Below the pieces are notes generated by a model. That model saw only the letters and a list, made by a program, of their open reading frames with translations. It was not told the origin of the DNA and made no database searches. The position numbers were made by a program, and so were the translations under genes. A DNA stretch of 64,000 nt from AP-15 sp963818695 (GTDB taxonomy: Bacteria; Pseudomonadota; Alphaproteobacteria; ATCC43930; CGMCC-115725): assembly GCA_963818695.1 (NCBI GenBank), contig CAWFTG010000009.1, positions 558,001-622,000 of the forward strand. Direction: 5' to 3'. Positions within the stretch are counted from its first letter, which is position 1, and each line of letters opens with the position of its first letter. Of the stretch, positions 55,341-62,983 are shown piece after piece.

Positions 55341-55572
55341 CTTTCGGGTGGTGATCCGGGTTGCGGGGGATCTCCGCGCAGTTCGCCGGCAGTTTCCGTT
55401 CGGGACGCGGCTGTCCCATGTTTGACGAACGCAACTCCTCGCGTGCCGATCCGAGTTCGCGGTTGAAACTCGGTTCCGGGCTGATGCAGGGGTGAGATGT
55501 CACGAAATTAGTAGCAGCCGGTATGGAGGCGCATGCTAGGCTCCGCGATGCTGCATCGAAGAGGAGGAAACT

Positions 55573-55893
55573 ATGGCGCAATCGCAACCATCAGCGGCCC
55601 GCGAGCAGGTTCGCAACATCGTGCCGGGGCTGATCGACCTCAGTGAAAGGGTGCTGTTCGGTGAAGTCTGGGAGCGTCCCGGTCTTTCGAAGCGCGACCG
55701 CAGCCTGATCACTTGCGCGACTTTGATCGCGCTCGGCCGCGAAAAGCAGCTCGTCGGTCATCTGCAGCGGGCGCTCGACAACGGCCTCACCAAGAACGAG
55801 CTCAGCGAAGTGATCACGCACCTCGCCTTCTATGCCGGCTGGCCGGCGGCGATGACCGCGGCCCTCGTTGCCAAGGACGTGTTCGAGAAATAG
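55573..55893 (+). CDS. carboxymuconolactone decarboxylase family protein
   Basis: A 106-residue all-helical protein of the CMD/AhpD family. Recognisable parts are VLFGEVWERPGLSKRDRSLI and TCATLIALGREKQLVGHLQR, and further HLAFYAGWPAAMTAALVAKD. The CxxC pair of AhpD peroxidases is absent (only the single Cys in TCATLI), which fits the decarboxylase-like branch. It stands 36 bases ahead of the beta-hydroxyacid dehydrogenase gene and probably shares its message. ATG follows GAGGAGG. The substrate is not known. Confidence 0.88.
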   Translation: MAQSQPSAAREQVRNIVPGLIDLSERVLFGEVWERPGLSKRDRSLITCATLIALGREKQLVGHLQRALDNGLTKNELSEVITHLAFYAGWPAAMTAALVAKDVFEK

Positions 55894-55929
55894 GGCTGGT
55901 AGTCCATCAGCCGATTGCCGGAGGGCGAG

Positions 55930-56868
55930 ATGAAGATAGGGTTCATCGGGTTGGGGATGATGGGGTCCGGCATGGCCGCCAACCTGCAAAAGGCCGGGCA
56001 TGATCTGGTGGTTCACGATCTACGCCGATCGGCGGCCGAACCCTATCTCGCCGCCGGCGCCGTTTGGGTGGACAGTCCGCGCGCGGTCGCCGAGGCGTCG
56101 GAGGTCGTCTTCACCTCGTTGCCCGGACCGCCCGAGGTCGAGGCCGTAGCGCTCGGCGATAACGGCCTGCTTTCGGGGATGACCCGCGGCAAAGCCTATT
56201 TTGACCTGTCGACAAATTCCCCGACGATGGTGCGCAAGATCAACGCCGCCTTTTCCGAGCGTGACGTCTACATGCTCGATTCACCGGTGAGCGGCGGGCC
56301 GCGCGGCGCTCGGACCGGGAAGCTCGCGCTGTGGGTCGGCGGCGACGAGCAGATCTTCAACCGGCACAAGCCCGTGCTCGACGCGATGGGGGACAAGGCG
56401 CGCTATGTCGGCCCGATCGGCGCCGGGTCGGTGGCCAAGCTCGTACACAACGGCGCCGGCTACTGTATCCAGACCGCGCTCGCCGAGATGTTCACGGTCG
56501 GCGTCAAGGCCGGCGTCGAGCCGTTGGCGTTGTGGGAGGCGGTGCGTGACGGCGCCGGAGGACGCCGGCGCACTTTCGACGGGCTGATCGATCAGTTTCT
56601 GCCGGGGAAATACGAGCCCGCCGCGTTTGCCCTGCGGCTTGCCCATAAGGACATGTCGCTCGCCACCCAGCTCGGTCGCGACTTCAATGTGCCGATGCGC
56701 ATTGCCAATCTCGCCTTGGCCGAGCTCAGCGAAGCCCTCAACCGCGGCTGGGGCGATCGTGACTCGCGCTCCCCGATGCTGCTGCAGGAGGAGCGTGCCG
56801 GGGTCGAGATCCGCGTCGACCCGAAGCGCCTCGAGGAGGCGGTGAAACGCGGGGACGACGCCGGGTAA
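55930..56868 (+). CDS. NAD(P)-dependent oxidoreductase (3-hydroxyisobutyrate dehydrogenase family)
   Basis: A 312-residue beta-hydroxyacid dehydrogenase. The Rossmann motif is KIGFIGLGMMGSGMAANLQK at the very start. The substrate loop is LDSPVSGGPRGARTGKLALW and the catalytic lysine lies in GSVAKLVHNGAGYCI. This fold oxidises 3-hydroxyisobutyrate, tartronate semialdehyde or similar acids. ATG 55930 follows GGAGGGCGAG; the frame opens five codons earlier. A mosaic repeat separates it from the CoA-transferase gene on the same strand. Confidence 0.88.
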   Translation: MKIGFIGLGMMGSGMAANLQKAGHDLVVHDLRRSAAEPYLAAGAVWVDSPRAVAEASEVVFTSLPGPPEVEAVALGDNGLLSGMTRGKAYFDLSTNSPTMVRKINAAFSERDVYMLDSPVSGGPRGARTGKLALWVGGDEQIFNRHKPVLDAMGDKARYVGPIGAGSVAKLVHNGAGYCIQTALAEMFTVGVKAGVEPLALWEAVRDGAGGRRRTFDGLIDQFLPGKYEPAAFALRLAHKDMSLATQLGRDFNVPMRIANLALAELSEALNRGWGDRDSRSPMLLQEERAGVEIRVDPKRLEEAVKRGDDAG

Positions 56869-56884
56869 AGTCGATCATCATAGA

Positions 56885-56957
56885 ATGGGTTGAGCGGAGC
56901 GAAACCCATCATCTGTGGCCGTAGGCGGTGGGTTTCGCTACGCTCTACCCACCCTAC
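56885..56957. repeat. mosaic inverted repeat (GAGCGGAGCGAAACCCA type)
   Basis: Arms at 56892-56908 and 56929-56945 are reverse complements over 17 bases with a single mismatch. Each arm contains ATGGGTT/AACCCAT or GGTGGGT/ACCCACC. This kind of 'gtgggtttcgct...ctacccacc' element is common between genes of Proteobacteria. It ends just before the ribosome site of the following gene and could affect its expression through RNA folding. Confidence 0.75.
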
Positions 56958-56975
56958 AAACGGGAGGAACAAACA

Positions 56976-58208
56976 ATGGATGGCATGGCCGTGGAGCTGG
57001 ATTGTCTCGAAGGCGTGCGGGTCGTCGACTTTACCCAATTCGAGGCAGGGCCTTCGTGCACCGAGGCGCTCGCCTGGCTCGGCGCCGAGGTAGTCAAGAT
57101 CGAGAACCCGAAGACCGGCGATCCCGGCCGCCGTTGGCGTCCCGGACACCCCGACGACGACCCCTGGTATTTCCACCAGTTCAACGCGAACAAGAAATCG
57201 ATCACGCTCAACCTCAAATCACCGCGCGGGCTCGAGATCGTCAAGGACCTGCTGAAAAAGGCCGACATCACGATCGAAAACATGGCGCCCGGCACGATCG
57301 AGCGGCTGGGCCTGGGTTATGATGCGGTCAAGGAGGTGAACCCGGGGATCATCTATTGCCAGGTCAAGGGCTTTGGCACCGGCAGCCCGTACGAGAAGAA
57401 CCTCGCCTTCGATATGATCGCGCAGGCGGCGGGCGGCCCGACAAGCGTCACCGGCTACGGCGACCGCCCGCCGGTCAAGCCGGGCCCGTCCTTTGGCGAC
57501 ACCGGCACCGGCATGCTGATGGCGATCAGCATCCTCGCCGCGCTGCGCAAGCGCGACCGCACCGGCAAGGGACAGCGGCTTCAGGTGGCGATGCAGGACG
57601 CGATGATCCATTACATGCGAGTGCCGTTTTCGCGCACCCAGCTGAGCGGACAGGCCCAGCTGCGCGGCGGCAGCGACCGGTCCCAGCCCGGCGGGCTCGT
57701 ACCTTCGGCGCTCTATCCGTGCAAGCCGGGCGGACCCAACGACTACGTCTATGTCTTTACGAGCCGCGCCAATCCGGAGCATTGGACACGCCTGTTGAAG
57801 GTAATCGGGCGCGAAGACCTGGTCGGCGACCCGCGTTACGACACCAATCAGGCCCGCAGCCAACGCGCCGCCGAGATCGACGAGATCATCGCCCAGTGGA
57901 CCCGCCAGCATACCAAGGAAGAGGCGATGACGAGAATCGGCGAGGCTGGAGTGCCCGCCGGTGCGGTATTCGACACACTAGAATTGATGAACGATCCCAC
58001 GCTTGCCGAACGCGGGATCATGCAGACGATCAGCCACCCGACGACCGGCGAGGTGAAAATGCCGGCCTGGCCGGTGCGCTTCGACGGGGCGCCTCCCAAG
58101 GTGAAGCCGTCGCCGCTGTTGGGACAGCACAACGCCGAAATCCTCGGTGGCTGGCTCGGCATCGGCGCGTCGGAAGTCGAGGCGCTGCGCGCCGAAGGGA
58201 TTATCTGA
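56976..58208 (+). CDS. class III CoA-transferase, formyl-CoA transferase-like
   Basis: A 410-residue family III CoA-transferase that resembles formyl-CoA:oxalate CoA-transferase (Frc) more than CaiB. Similar regions are DFTQFEAGPSCTEALAWLGA at residues 18-37, HQFNANKKSITLNLKSPRG near 67, and GPSFGDTGTGMLMAISILAA, with the catalytic Asp175. The glycine-rich loop GGSDRSQPGG is also present. No oxalyl-CoA decarboxylase is nearby, so oxalate is not proven as substrate. ATG 56976 follows CGGGAGGAAC. It is the second CoA-transferase in this window; the first, at 5187, is from another branch. Confidence 0.88.
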   Translation: MDGMAVELDCLEGVRVVDFTQFEAGPSCTEALAWLGAEVVKIENPKTGDPGRRWRPGHPDDDPWYFHQFNANKKSITLNLKSPRGLEIVKDLLKKADITIENMAPGTIERLGLGYDAVKEVNPGIIYCQVKGFGTGSPYEKNLAFDMIAQAAGGPTSVTGYGDRPPVKPGPSFGDTGTGMLMAISILAALRKRDRTGKGQRLQVAMQDAMIHYMRVPFSRTQLSGQAQLRGGSDRSQPGGLVPSALYPCKPGGPNDYVYVFTSRANPEHWTRLLKVIGREDLVGDPRYDTNQARSQRAAEIDEIIAQWTRQHTKEEAMTRIGEAGVPAGAVFDTLELMNDPTLAERGIMQTISHPTTGEVKMPAWPVRFDGAPPKVKPSPLLGQHNAEILGGWLGIGASEVEALRAEGII

Positions 58209-58220
58209 CCAACCTGGCCC

Positions 58221-58592
58221 TCAGCGCCCCGTGCTCGCCTGATAGCACGGGGCAACGTTGATCTTGTCCATCTTTTGCCGATTGCCGTGGGCTTCACTAA
58301 AGATCGCGCAGTGGCCTCCCTTGAGCGCAATACGCGCGACAAAAAACTGAAACTCCTTCGGATGGCTGCCGAAAGAGACGGAAATCGTATCGCCGACCTC
58401 GATCCGCGGCGGCAAGTCGATGTGGTGATACGTCTTGCAGGAGGTGGTAACGAGCCAATCGCGGCACTTGGTCAGCACGCCCGGGCCGCCGGGCTCGACG
58501 GCCGGGACGCTGTCGGGCTCGCGCGCTGCGGTTGGAACTCCTGTCGCCGCTGCGAGCAACAGCCCCGCGATCCAAGTGCGCAAACCCGACAT
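58221..58592 (-). CDS. secreted hypothetical protein
   Basis: A 123-residue protein with a signal peptide (MSGLRTWIAGLLLAAATGVP, cut after PTAA). The mature part has cysteines in LTKCRDWLVTTSCKTYHHID, in GGHCAIF and in VAPCYQ, so two disulfides are possible. I do not know the family. ATG 58592 was preferred to the start eight codons upstream. It is divergent from the GST gene and ends 12 bases from the convergent CoA-transferase stop. Confidence 0.6.
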   Translation of the reverse strand: MSGLRTWIAGLLLAAATGVPTAAREPDSVPAVEPGGPGVLTKCRDWLVTTSCKTYHHIDLPPRIEVGDTISVSFGSHPKEFQFFVARIALKGGHCAIFSEAHGNRQKMDKINVAPCYQASTGR

Positions 58593-58666
58593 GCTTCGTT
58601 GCGTGCGTCCCACGTGGTAAATCTGCCCCTCCCATCACGGCCTTTCAACCAAACGAGGAATCCGCG

Positions 58667-59284
58667 ATGAAGCTCTACTATGCGCCCGGTGCCTGCTCGA
58701 TCGGTATCCATGTCCTGCTCGAAGAGATCGGCAAACCGTACCAGCTCGAGCCGGTCAACCTGCGCGACGGCGCCCAGTTCAAACCGCCCTTCACGGGGGT
58801 CAACGCAAAAGCAAAAGTTCCGACCCTCGAGCGCGACAATGGCTCGATCCTCACCGAGTTCCCGGTCATCGCCCGGTGGCTCGCTCGCCAAAATCCGCAA
58901 GCGAATATGATACCGAAGGACGAAGAAGCCGACATGCGCGCGATGGAGGCGATGGAATATATCGTCGGGACTATTCATGCTCAGGGGTTCACGCGGCTTT
59001 TTCGCACGGACCGTTTCGCTCCGTCCCAATCGGATCATGAGGCAGTGAAAGCGACCGGCCGCGAGAACGCCGAGAAGGGGTTCGCGTTGATCGACAAGCA
59101 GCTTGAGGGGAAGCAATATCTCGCGGGCGAGTTTTCGATCGCCGACGCGGCGCTGTTCTATGTCGAATATTGGGCGGCCAAGCGGGCCGGCATTCAATTG
59201 CCGAAAAATTGCGCCGCTCATTTTGACCGCATGATGTCGCGTCCGGCAGTGCAGCGCGCGCTGCAGCAGGAAGGGATGAACTGA
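58667..59284 (+). CDS. glutathione S-transferase family protein
   Basis: A 205-residue GST. The thioredoxin-like half begins MKLYYAPGACSIGIHVLLEE, with the beta-class Cys10 and the Ser region, and GSILTEFPVIARWLA gives the glutathione gamma-glutamyl site. The helical half has QYLAGEFSIADAALFYVEYW, the N-capping box with its conserved Asp. The beta-class look (cysteine in PGACS) suggests conjugation or thiol-disulfide activity in the cytoplasm. ATG 58667 lies after AACGAGGAA. It stands alone. Confidence 0.9.
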   Translation: MKLYYAPGACSIGIHVLLEEIGKPYQLEPVNLRDGAQFKPPFTGVNAKAKVPTLERDNGSILTEFPVIARWLARQNPQANMIPKDEEADMRAMEAMEYIVGTIHAQGFTRLFRTDRFAPSQSDHEAVKATGRENAEKGFALIDKQLEGKQYLAGEFSIADAALFYVEYWAAKRAGIQLPKNCAAHFDRMMSRPAVQRALQQEGMN

Positions 59285-59310
59285 GCGATAGCAAGTCAGC
59301 CTCTTTCCAT

Positions 59311-59352
59311 TTCCCTCCCCCGCACGGGGGCGCTCGCGGGGAAGGGAAGGGT
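59311..59352. repeat. dispersed palindromic repeat (CCTCCCCCGC type)
   Basis: TTCCCTCCCCCGCACG is followed by GCGCTCGCGGGGAAGGGAA, an imperfect hairpin. It is the same class as the repeats at 4197 and 22548. It lies between the convergent GST and oxidoreductase genes and could end both transcripts. Confidence 0.65.
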
Positions 59353-59383
59353 GGGCAAGCGGGGCTTGGGAGTCGACGGGATG

Positions 59384-60238
59384 TTATGCCTTGCCCAGGA
59401 CGCGATCGAGGGTGCGGACGGCGTTGTCGGGGCCGGGATCCTTTTCGGCTTCGGCCTCGGCAAGGCCGGCGTAGAGCCGGGCAACCGCGGCGAAGATGTC
59501 GCGCGATGCCGGGCTCTTTTCGAGAAAGTCGGAAATTTCCTCCATCTCGGCGACCCAGCGGTACGCCTTGTCGTACATCCGCGGGATGCCTTCGCGGAAG
59601 CGCGCGAGCATTTCGGGCTGACTTTCGGTCAATTCAGCGATCAGCGCCTCGGCGCACCCGAAGCGCGCGGCGCCGAGCAGCATTGCCGAGGCTATCGCGG
59701 TCGTCCCTTTGGTGATCCCGGCATAGGACATTTTCAATGCCGACGCCGCGCCGATCGGCCCGTCGATGACGCGCCAGTCGATACCCCAATCGCGCAGCAC
59801 CGCGGTTTGCCCCGCCGTCGGACCGGAGGCGTAAATCGTCGGGCTGTAGCCCGGGCGGGGCGGGCCGCCGATAATTCCGGCGTCGACAAAATGAGCGCCG
59901 GTCGGGGCGATGATCTCGCCGATGCGCATCGCGGTTTGCGGGCTGACCGCATTGCAGTCGATATAAACCGGCTTGCTGTCGAGCGCCTTCAACGCAGGCA
60001 CCAGACGTTGCGCCAGCACCTCGGCCTCGCCGGGCGGCAGGATCGATAGAAAGAAATCGGCGCCGGAGAGCAGTTCGCGCTCATTCGCCACCGCGGCCAT
60101 GCCTGCCCTTTTGGCCCGCTCGGCGCTCGCCTGGCTGCGGCCGGTCAGCAGGGTGCGAACCTCGGTGCCGCTTTCATGCAGCCGGCGCCCGACCCCGGCA
60201 CCCATCATCCCTTGCGCGATTACCCCGATCACGGTCAT
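59384..60238 (-). CDS. NAD(P)-binding oxidoreductase of the 6-PGDH fold (DUF1932)
   Basis: A 284-residue protein. The Rossmann part starts VIGVIAQGMMGAGVGRRLHE and includes FFLSILPPGEAEVLAQRLVP. The DUF1932 helical domain follows, from about residue 170 (GAASALKMSYAGITKGTTAI, with the likely catalytic Lys). It is related to 3-hydroxyisobutyrate dehydrogenase and phosphogluconate dehydrogenase. The reaction is unknown. It is read in the same direction as metZ but about 90 bases behind it. Confidence 0.85.
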   Translation of the reverse strand: MTVIGVIAQGMMGAGVGRRLHESGTEVRTLLTGRSQASAERAKRAGMAAVANERELLSGADFFLSILPPGEAEVLAQRLVPALKALDSKPVYIDCNAVSPQTAMRIGEIIAPTGAHFVDAGIIGGPPRPGYSPTIYASGPTAGQTAVLRDWGIDWRVIDGPIGAASALKMSYAGITKGTTAIASAMLLGAARFGCAEALIAELTESQPEMLARFREGIPRMYDKAYRWVAEMEEISDFLEKSPASRDIFAAVARLYAGLAEAEAEKDPGPDNAVRTLDRVLGKA

Positions 60239-60331
60239 GGCCTACCTCCAAGGAGAGAACAGTTGTGTCCAGGTTACCGGGCGCAGGAGATTGTGGAAAG
60301 GCCCCAGGACTTATTTCACATGCGAATACCG

Positions 60332-61538
60332 CTAAACATGTTGCAATGCCCGCTCGATGTCGCCAAGGAGATCGGCCTCGGCCTCCAGCCCGGCGGAAAA
60401 GCGAACCAGCGCGTCGCCGATGCCGAGCTCGGCGCGCTGTTCGGGCTTGAGGCGCGAATGCGTCGTGGTTGCCGGGTGGGTGACGAGAGACTTCGAATCG
60501 CCGAGATTGTTGGATATGTCGACGAGCCGCAGCGTGTCCAGAAAGCGAAAGCACGCTTCCTTGTCGTGCGCTACTTCGAAGCAGACGAGGCTACCTCCGC
60601 GCTTCATCTGCCGGCGGGCGAGCTCGTATTGCGGGTGGCTCGGCAGGCCGGGGTAGAGTACGCGCGTGATCTTCGGATGGCCTTCGAGATACCGGGCGAG
60701 CGCCGCGGCGGTGCGGCATTGCCTTTCCACGCGCAGCTCCAAGGTTTCAAGACCTTTCAACAATAGCCAGGCGTTGAATGGGCTCAAGGATGGCCCCGTA
60801 TGCCGGTAAAACGGGCCGAGGTCGTCCTTGACGAATTTCTCCGATGCGAGGATCGCACCGCCGAGACAGCGTCCCTGGCCGTCGATGTGCTTGGTCGCCG
60901 AATAGACGACGACATCCGCGCCCAACGCCAACGGCTTCTGCAACAACGGCGTCGCGAACACATTGTCGACGACGAGAATGCCGCCGGCGCGGTGGGCCAA
61001 GTCGGGACACCTCGGCGAGATCGATGATTTCCATGGCCGGGTTCGACGGGCTCTCGCAAAAGGCGAGCGCCGCGCCGCCGGCGAGCGCCGTCTCCCAGGC
61101 GCCGAGGTCGCGCCCGTCGACGAGCACGGTTTCAATGCCCCAGCGCGGCAGCAGATCGGCGACGATATAGTCGCATGACCCAAACAACGCGCGGCTCGAC
61201 ACGACGCGCTGGCCGGCGCGCAGCCGGCAAAGCAATGCCGCAAACACCGCCGCCATCCCGCTCGCGGTGGCGCGGCAGGCCTCGGCGCCTTCGAGCAGCC
61301 GCAGCCTCTCCTCGAACATCGCGACAGTTGGGTTGCGGTAGCGCGAATAGACAAAGCGTGACCCGTCCTGTGCGAAGGCCTGTTCGGCCGCTGCGGCGGT
61401 GCCGTAGACAAAGCCCGAGGTCATGAACAATGCCTCGCAGGTCTCGGCATATGGGCTGCGAGTGGAGCCGCCGCGCACCAGGATCGTCGCGGGATCCAGA
61501 GTGTCGGCGAGGTCGGGGTGTAGGACGGGCTTGGTCAT
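60332..61538 (-). pseudogene. metZ: O-succinylhomoserine sulfhydrylase (MetZ), frameshifted at 61002
   Basis: A PLP enzyme of about 401 residues of the Cys/Met metabolism family. It makes homocysteine from O-succinylhomoserine and sulfide. The N-terminal frame has STRSPYAETCEALFMTSGFV, the SRYRNPTVAMFEERLR loop and ALAFCESPSNPAMEIIDLAE. The second frame has RAGGILVVDNVFATPLLQKP and the PLP lysine in VVYSATKHIDGQGRCLGG. Removing one base at about 61002 gives EVSRLAHRAGG and joins the two. The assignment as MetZ rather than cystathionine synthase rests on the GSTRSPYAETCEALF start and the SAM-II riboswitch ahead of it. Without repair the PLP lysine is lost from the main product. Confidence 0.85.
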
Positions 61539-61579
61539 CGGCGGGTCTCTCCAATGTGCGGCCGCGCCGATCCGGGCAA

Positions 61580-61610
61580 CAAAAAACCCCGGTCCCGCGC
61601 GGGCCAGGGC
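61580..61610 (-). terminator. intrinsic terminator in the metZ leader (riboswitch expression platform)
   Basis: On the minus strand CCCTGGCCCG, a short CG-rich loop and CGGGACCGGGG form a hairpin with G-U pairs, followed by six T residues at 61586-61581. It sits between the SAM-II riboswitch and metZ, 42 bases ahead of the start codon. The likely function is to stop transcription when SAM is bound. Confidence 0.75.
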
Positions 61611-61623
61611 TCCTTTCAGAACT

Positions 61624-61682
61624 CCCGACCTTTTAGCGCTTCTTTAACGTGGCCGCAAGCCGGTCGGCTCAAATCCACCACG
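61624..61682 (-). promoter_or_regulatory. SAM-II riboswitch upstream of metZ
   Basis: On the minus strand the leader contains the SAM-II core: CGTGGTGGATTTG, then GGCTTGCGGCCACGTTAAA, then GAAGCGCTAAAAGG. The P1 stem pairs CGTGG with CCACG, and the TTAAA and CTAAAA segments match the conserved joining and pseudoknot parts of Rfam SAM-II. The rule for this class is that SAM binding turns off methionine-biosynthesis genes. The first loop reads GGATTTG where I recall TGATTTG, a possible one-base difference. A terminator follows, then metZ. Confidence 0.88.
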
Positions 61683-61688
61683 ATGGTG

Positions 61689-61717
61689 CGTTTAGCCTGC
61701 ATGCTGCGCCGTGTCAA
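61689..61717 (-). promoter_or_regulatory. candidate promoter of metZ leader
   Basis: On the minus strand a perfect TTGACA (61717-61712), a 17-base spacer and TAAACG (61694-61689) as a weak -10 box. Transcription would begin at about 61682, exactly where the SAM-II riboswitch starts. This agreement supports both calls. Confidence 0.55.
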
Positions 61718-62044
61718 GCTGCCTCCCCATGGAGTTTGCGATGGAATGTACAGCGCGGTAACGCGCTGGCGGTCATCGCTGATAATGCAGCGAAAATACA
61801 GCCAGGGCGCGACGTTCACTGCGGGAATCCTGTGTTTGCAAGCAAAGCCAACGCTCCGATAACAGCCAGGAACAGCCAACAATACCGCTATTTTTCCCTG
61901 TACTTCGTAACTTCATCGCGGCACGTTCGAGCTTGCTGTCTCCCCGGATCATGACACCCCTTTGCGGCGATTTTCGGGTTGCAGAGGGGCTGGCAGGCAA
62001 TTGCCGGGCTCGATTATGAGCACCCGGTCGATTATCATCTGCCA
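61718..62044. other. intergenic, no gene recognised
   Basis: About 330 bases between the metZ promoter and the TRAP binding-protein gene. On the minus strand one frame has a membrane-like stretch (WLFLAVIGALALLANTG) broken by a stop, which may be a lost small membrane protein. No signal peptide for the following gene is encoded here in frame. Confidence 0.35.
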
Positions 62045-62983
62045 ATGTCGACCAATCAGACGCCGCGATTTCGCTACCGCCTTGGCCTCAACCAGCCCCC
62101 CGCCAGCCCGACCGTCAAACGGCTTACCGAAATGGCGGAGGCCATAGGCAAGGAGACCGGCGGGGAATTTCTCGTCGAGGTGTTTCCGGAGAGCCGGCTC
62201 GGTCCCGACCCCCAGATGTTCGCAGATATGCGCAGCGGCGCGCTCGAGTTCTTCATGGCGGGGGCGACACTCGGCGAGATTGCGCCGACCAGCGCGTTGC
62301 CGCTGCTGCCTTTCGCGTTTCGGGAGTCGAAGGCGGTGTTCGCGGCGCTCGACGGGGAGCTCGGCGACCAGATCCGCAGTGAATTGGCGCAACACGGCAT
62401 CCATGCCTTCCGGCACTCCCTGCAAAACGGGTTTCATCATCTGACGACCAGCACGCGGCCGATCAACACCGCTGCCGATCTCGCTGGGATGAAGATCCGC
62501 AGCCCAGGCGGTGCGATCGCGCGCGATTTCTTCGAAGCGTTCGGAGCGCAGGCCGGGTACGTCCCGTTCAGCCAGATGTACGATGCGCTGAAGGCGCGCA
62601 GCTTCGATGGCCAAAGCGATCCGCTCGGCGTCGTATTGTCGCTGAGGCTTGACGAGGTGCAGAGCTATCTGAGCCTGACCGCCCATTGGTGGTCGGGTTT
62701 TACACTGCTGGCCAATGCCGCTGCGTGGCGCGCTCTGCCGCAGGAAATTCAACAAGTCGCCGAACGCAATGCCGAGAAATTCGCACTGCTGCAGCGCGAA
62801 GACATCGAACAGGTCAACGCAGCCGGCGCCGAGCAGCTCGCCGCTCGCGGAATGCAGGTGAACACAGCGGATACGCTCAGCTTCCGGGCTCGGCTAAGCG
62901 ATGTTTACTCTAGTTGGCGGGAAAGGGCCGGCCCGGCGACATGGCGTTTATTGGAATCTTATGCCGGCGAAATCGGCGGATAG
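62045..62983 (+). CDS. TRAP transporter solute-binding protein (DctP family), no signal peptide
   Basis: A 312-residue DctP-type binding protein. It has RYRLGLNQPPASPTVKRLTE at the start, VEVFPESRLGPDPQMFADMR, the NGFHHLTTSTRPINTAADLA segment, and GMKIRSPGGAIARDFFEAFG, with the conserved arginine that binds the substrate carboxylate. Such proteins deliver organic acids to the DctQM membrane pair. Here no signal peptide is visible, either from ATG 62045 or from the 22 in-frame codons before it, and no DctQM genes adjoin. Either the leader was lost or the protein stays in the cytoplasm. Its end overlaps the SDR start by 23 bases. Confidence 0.8.
   Translation: MSTNQTPRFRYRLGLNQPPASPTVKRLTEMAEAIGKETGGEFLVEVFPESRLGPDPQMFADMRSGALEFFMAGATLGEIAPTSALPLLPFAFRESKAVFAALDGELGDQIRSELAQHGIHAFRHSLQNGFHHLTTSTRPINTAADLAGMKIRSPGGAIARDFFEAFGAQAGYVPFSQMYDALKARSFDGQSDPLGVVLSLRLDEVQSYLSLTAHWWSGFTLLANAAAWRALPQEIQQVAERNAEKFALLQREDIEQVNAAGAEQLAARGMQVNTADTLSFRARLSDVYSSWRERAGPATWRLLESYAGEIGG

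Noticed and set aside
1456..61538. Programmed +1 frameshifting as a common explanation for the frame changes
   Set aside because: The sites share no slippery sequence, rare codon or stop codon context, and the genes are functionally unrelated.
61616..61702. A 28-residue minus-strand ORF before metZ (starts MQAKRTIVVDLSRP) that looked like a leader peptide
   Set aside because: Its bases are the conserved SAM-II riboswitch core, which explains the apparent conservation. The candidate promoter also overlaps its start.
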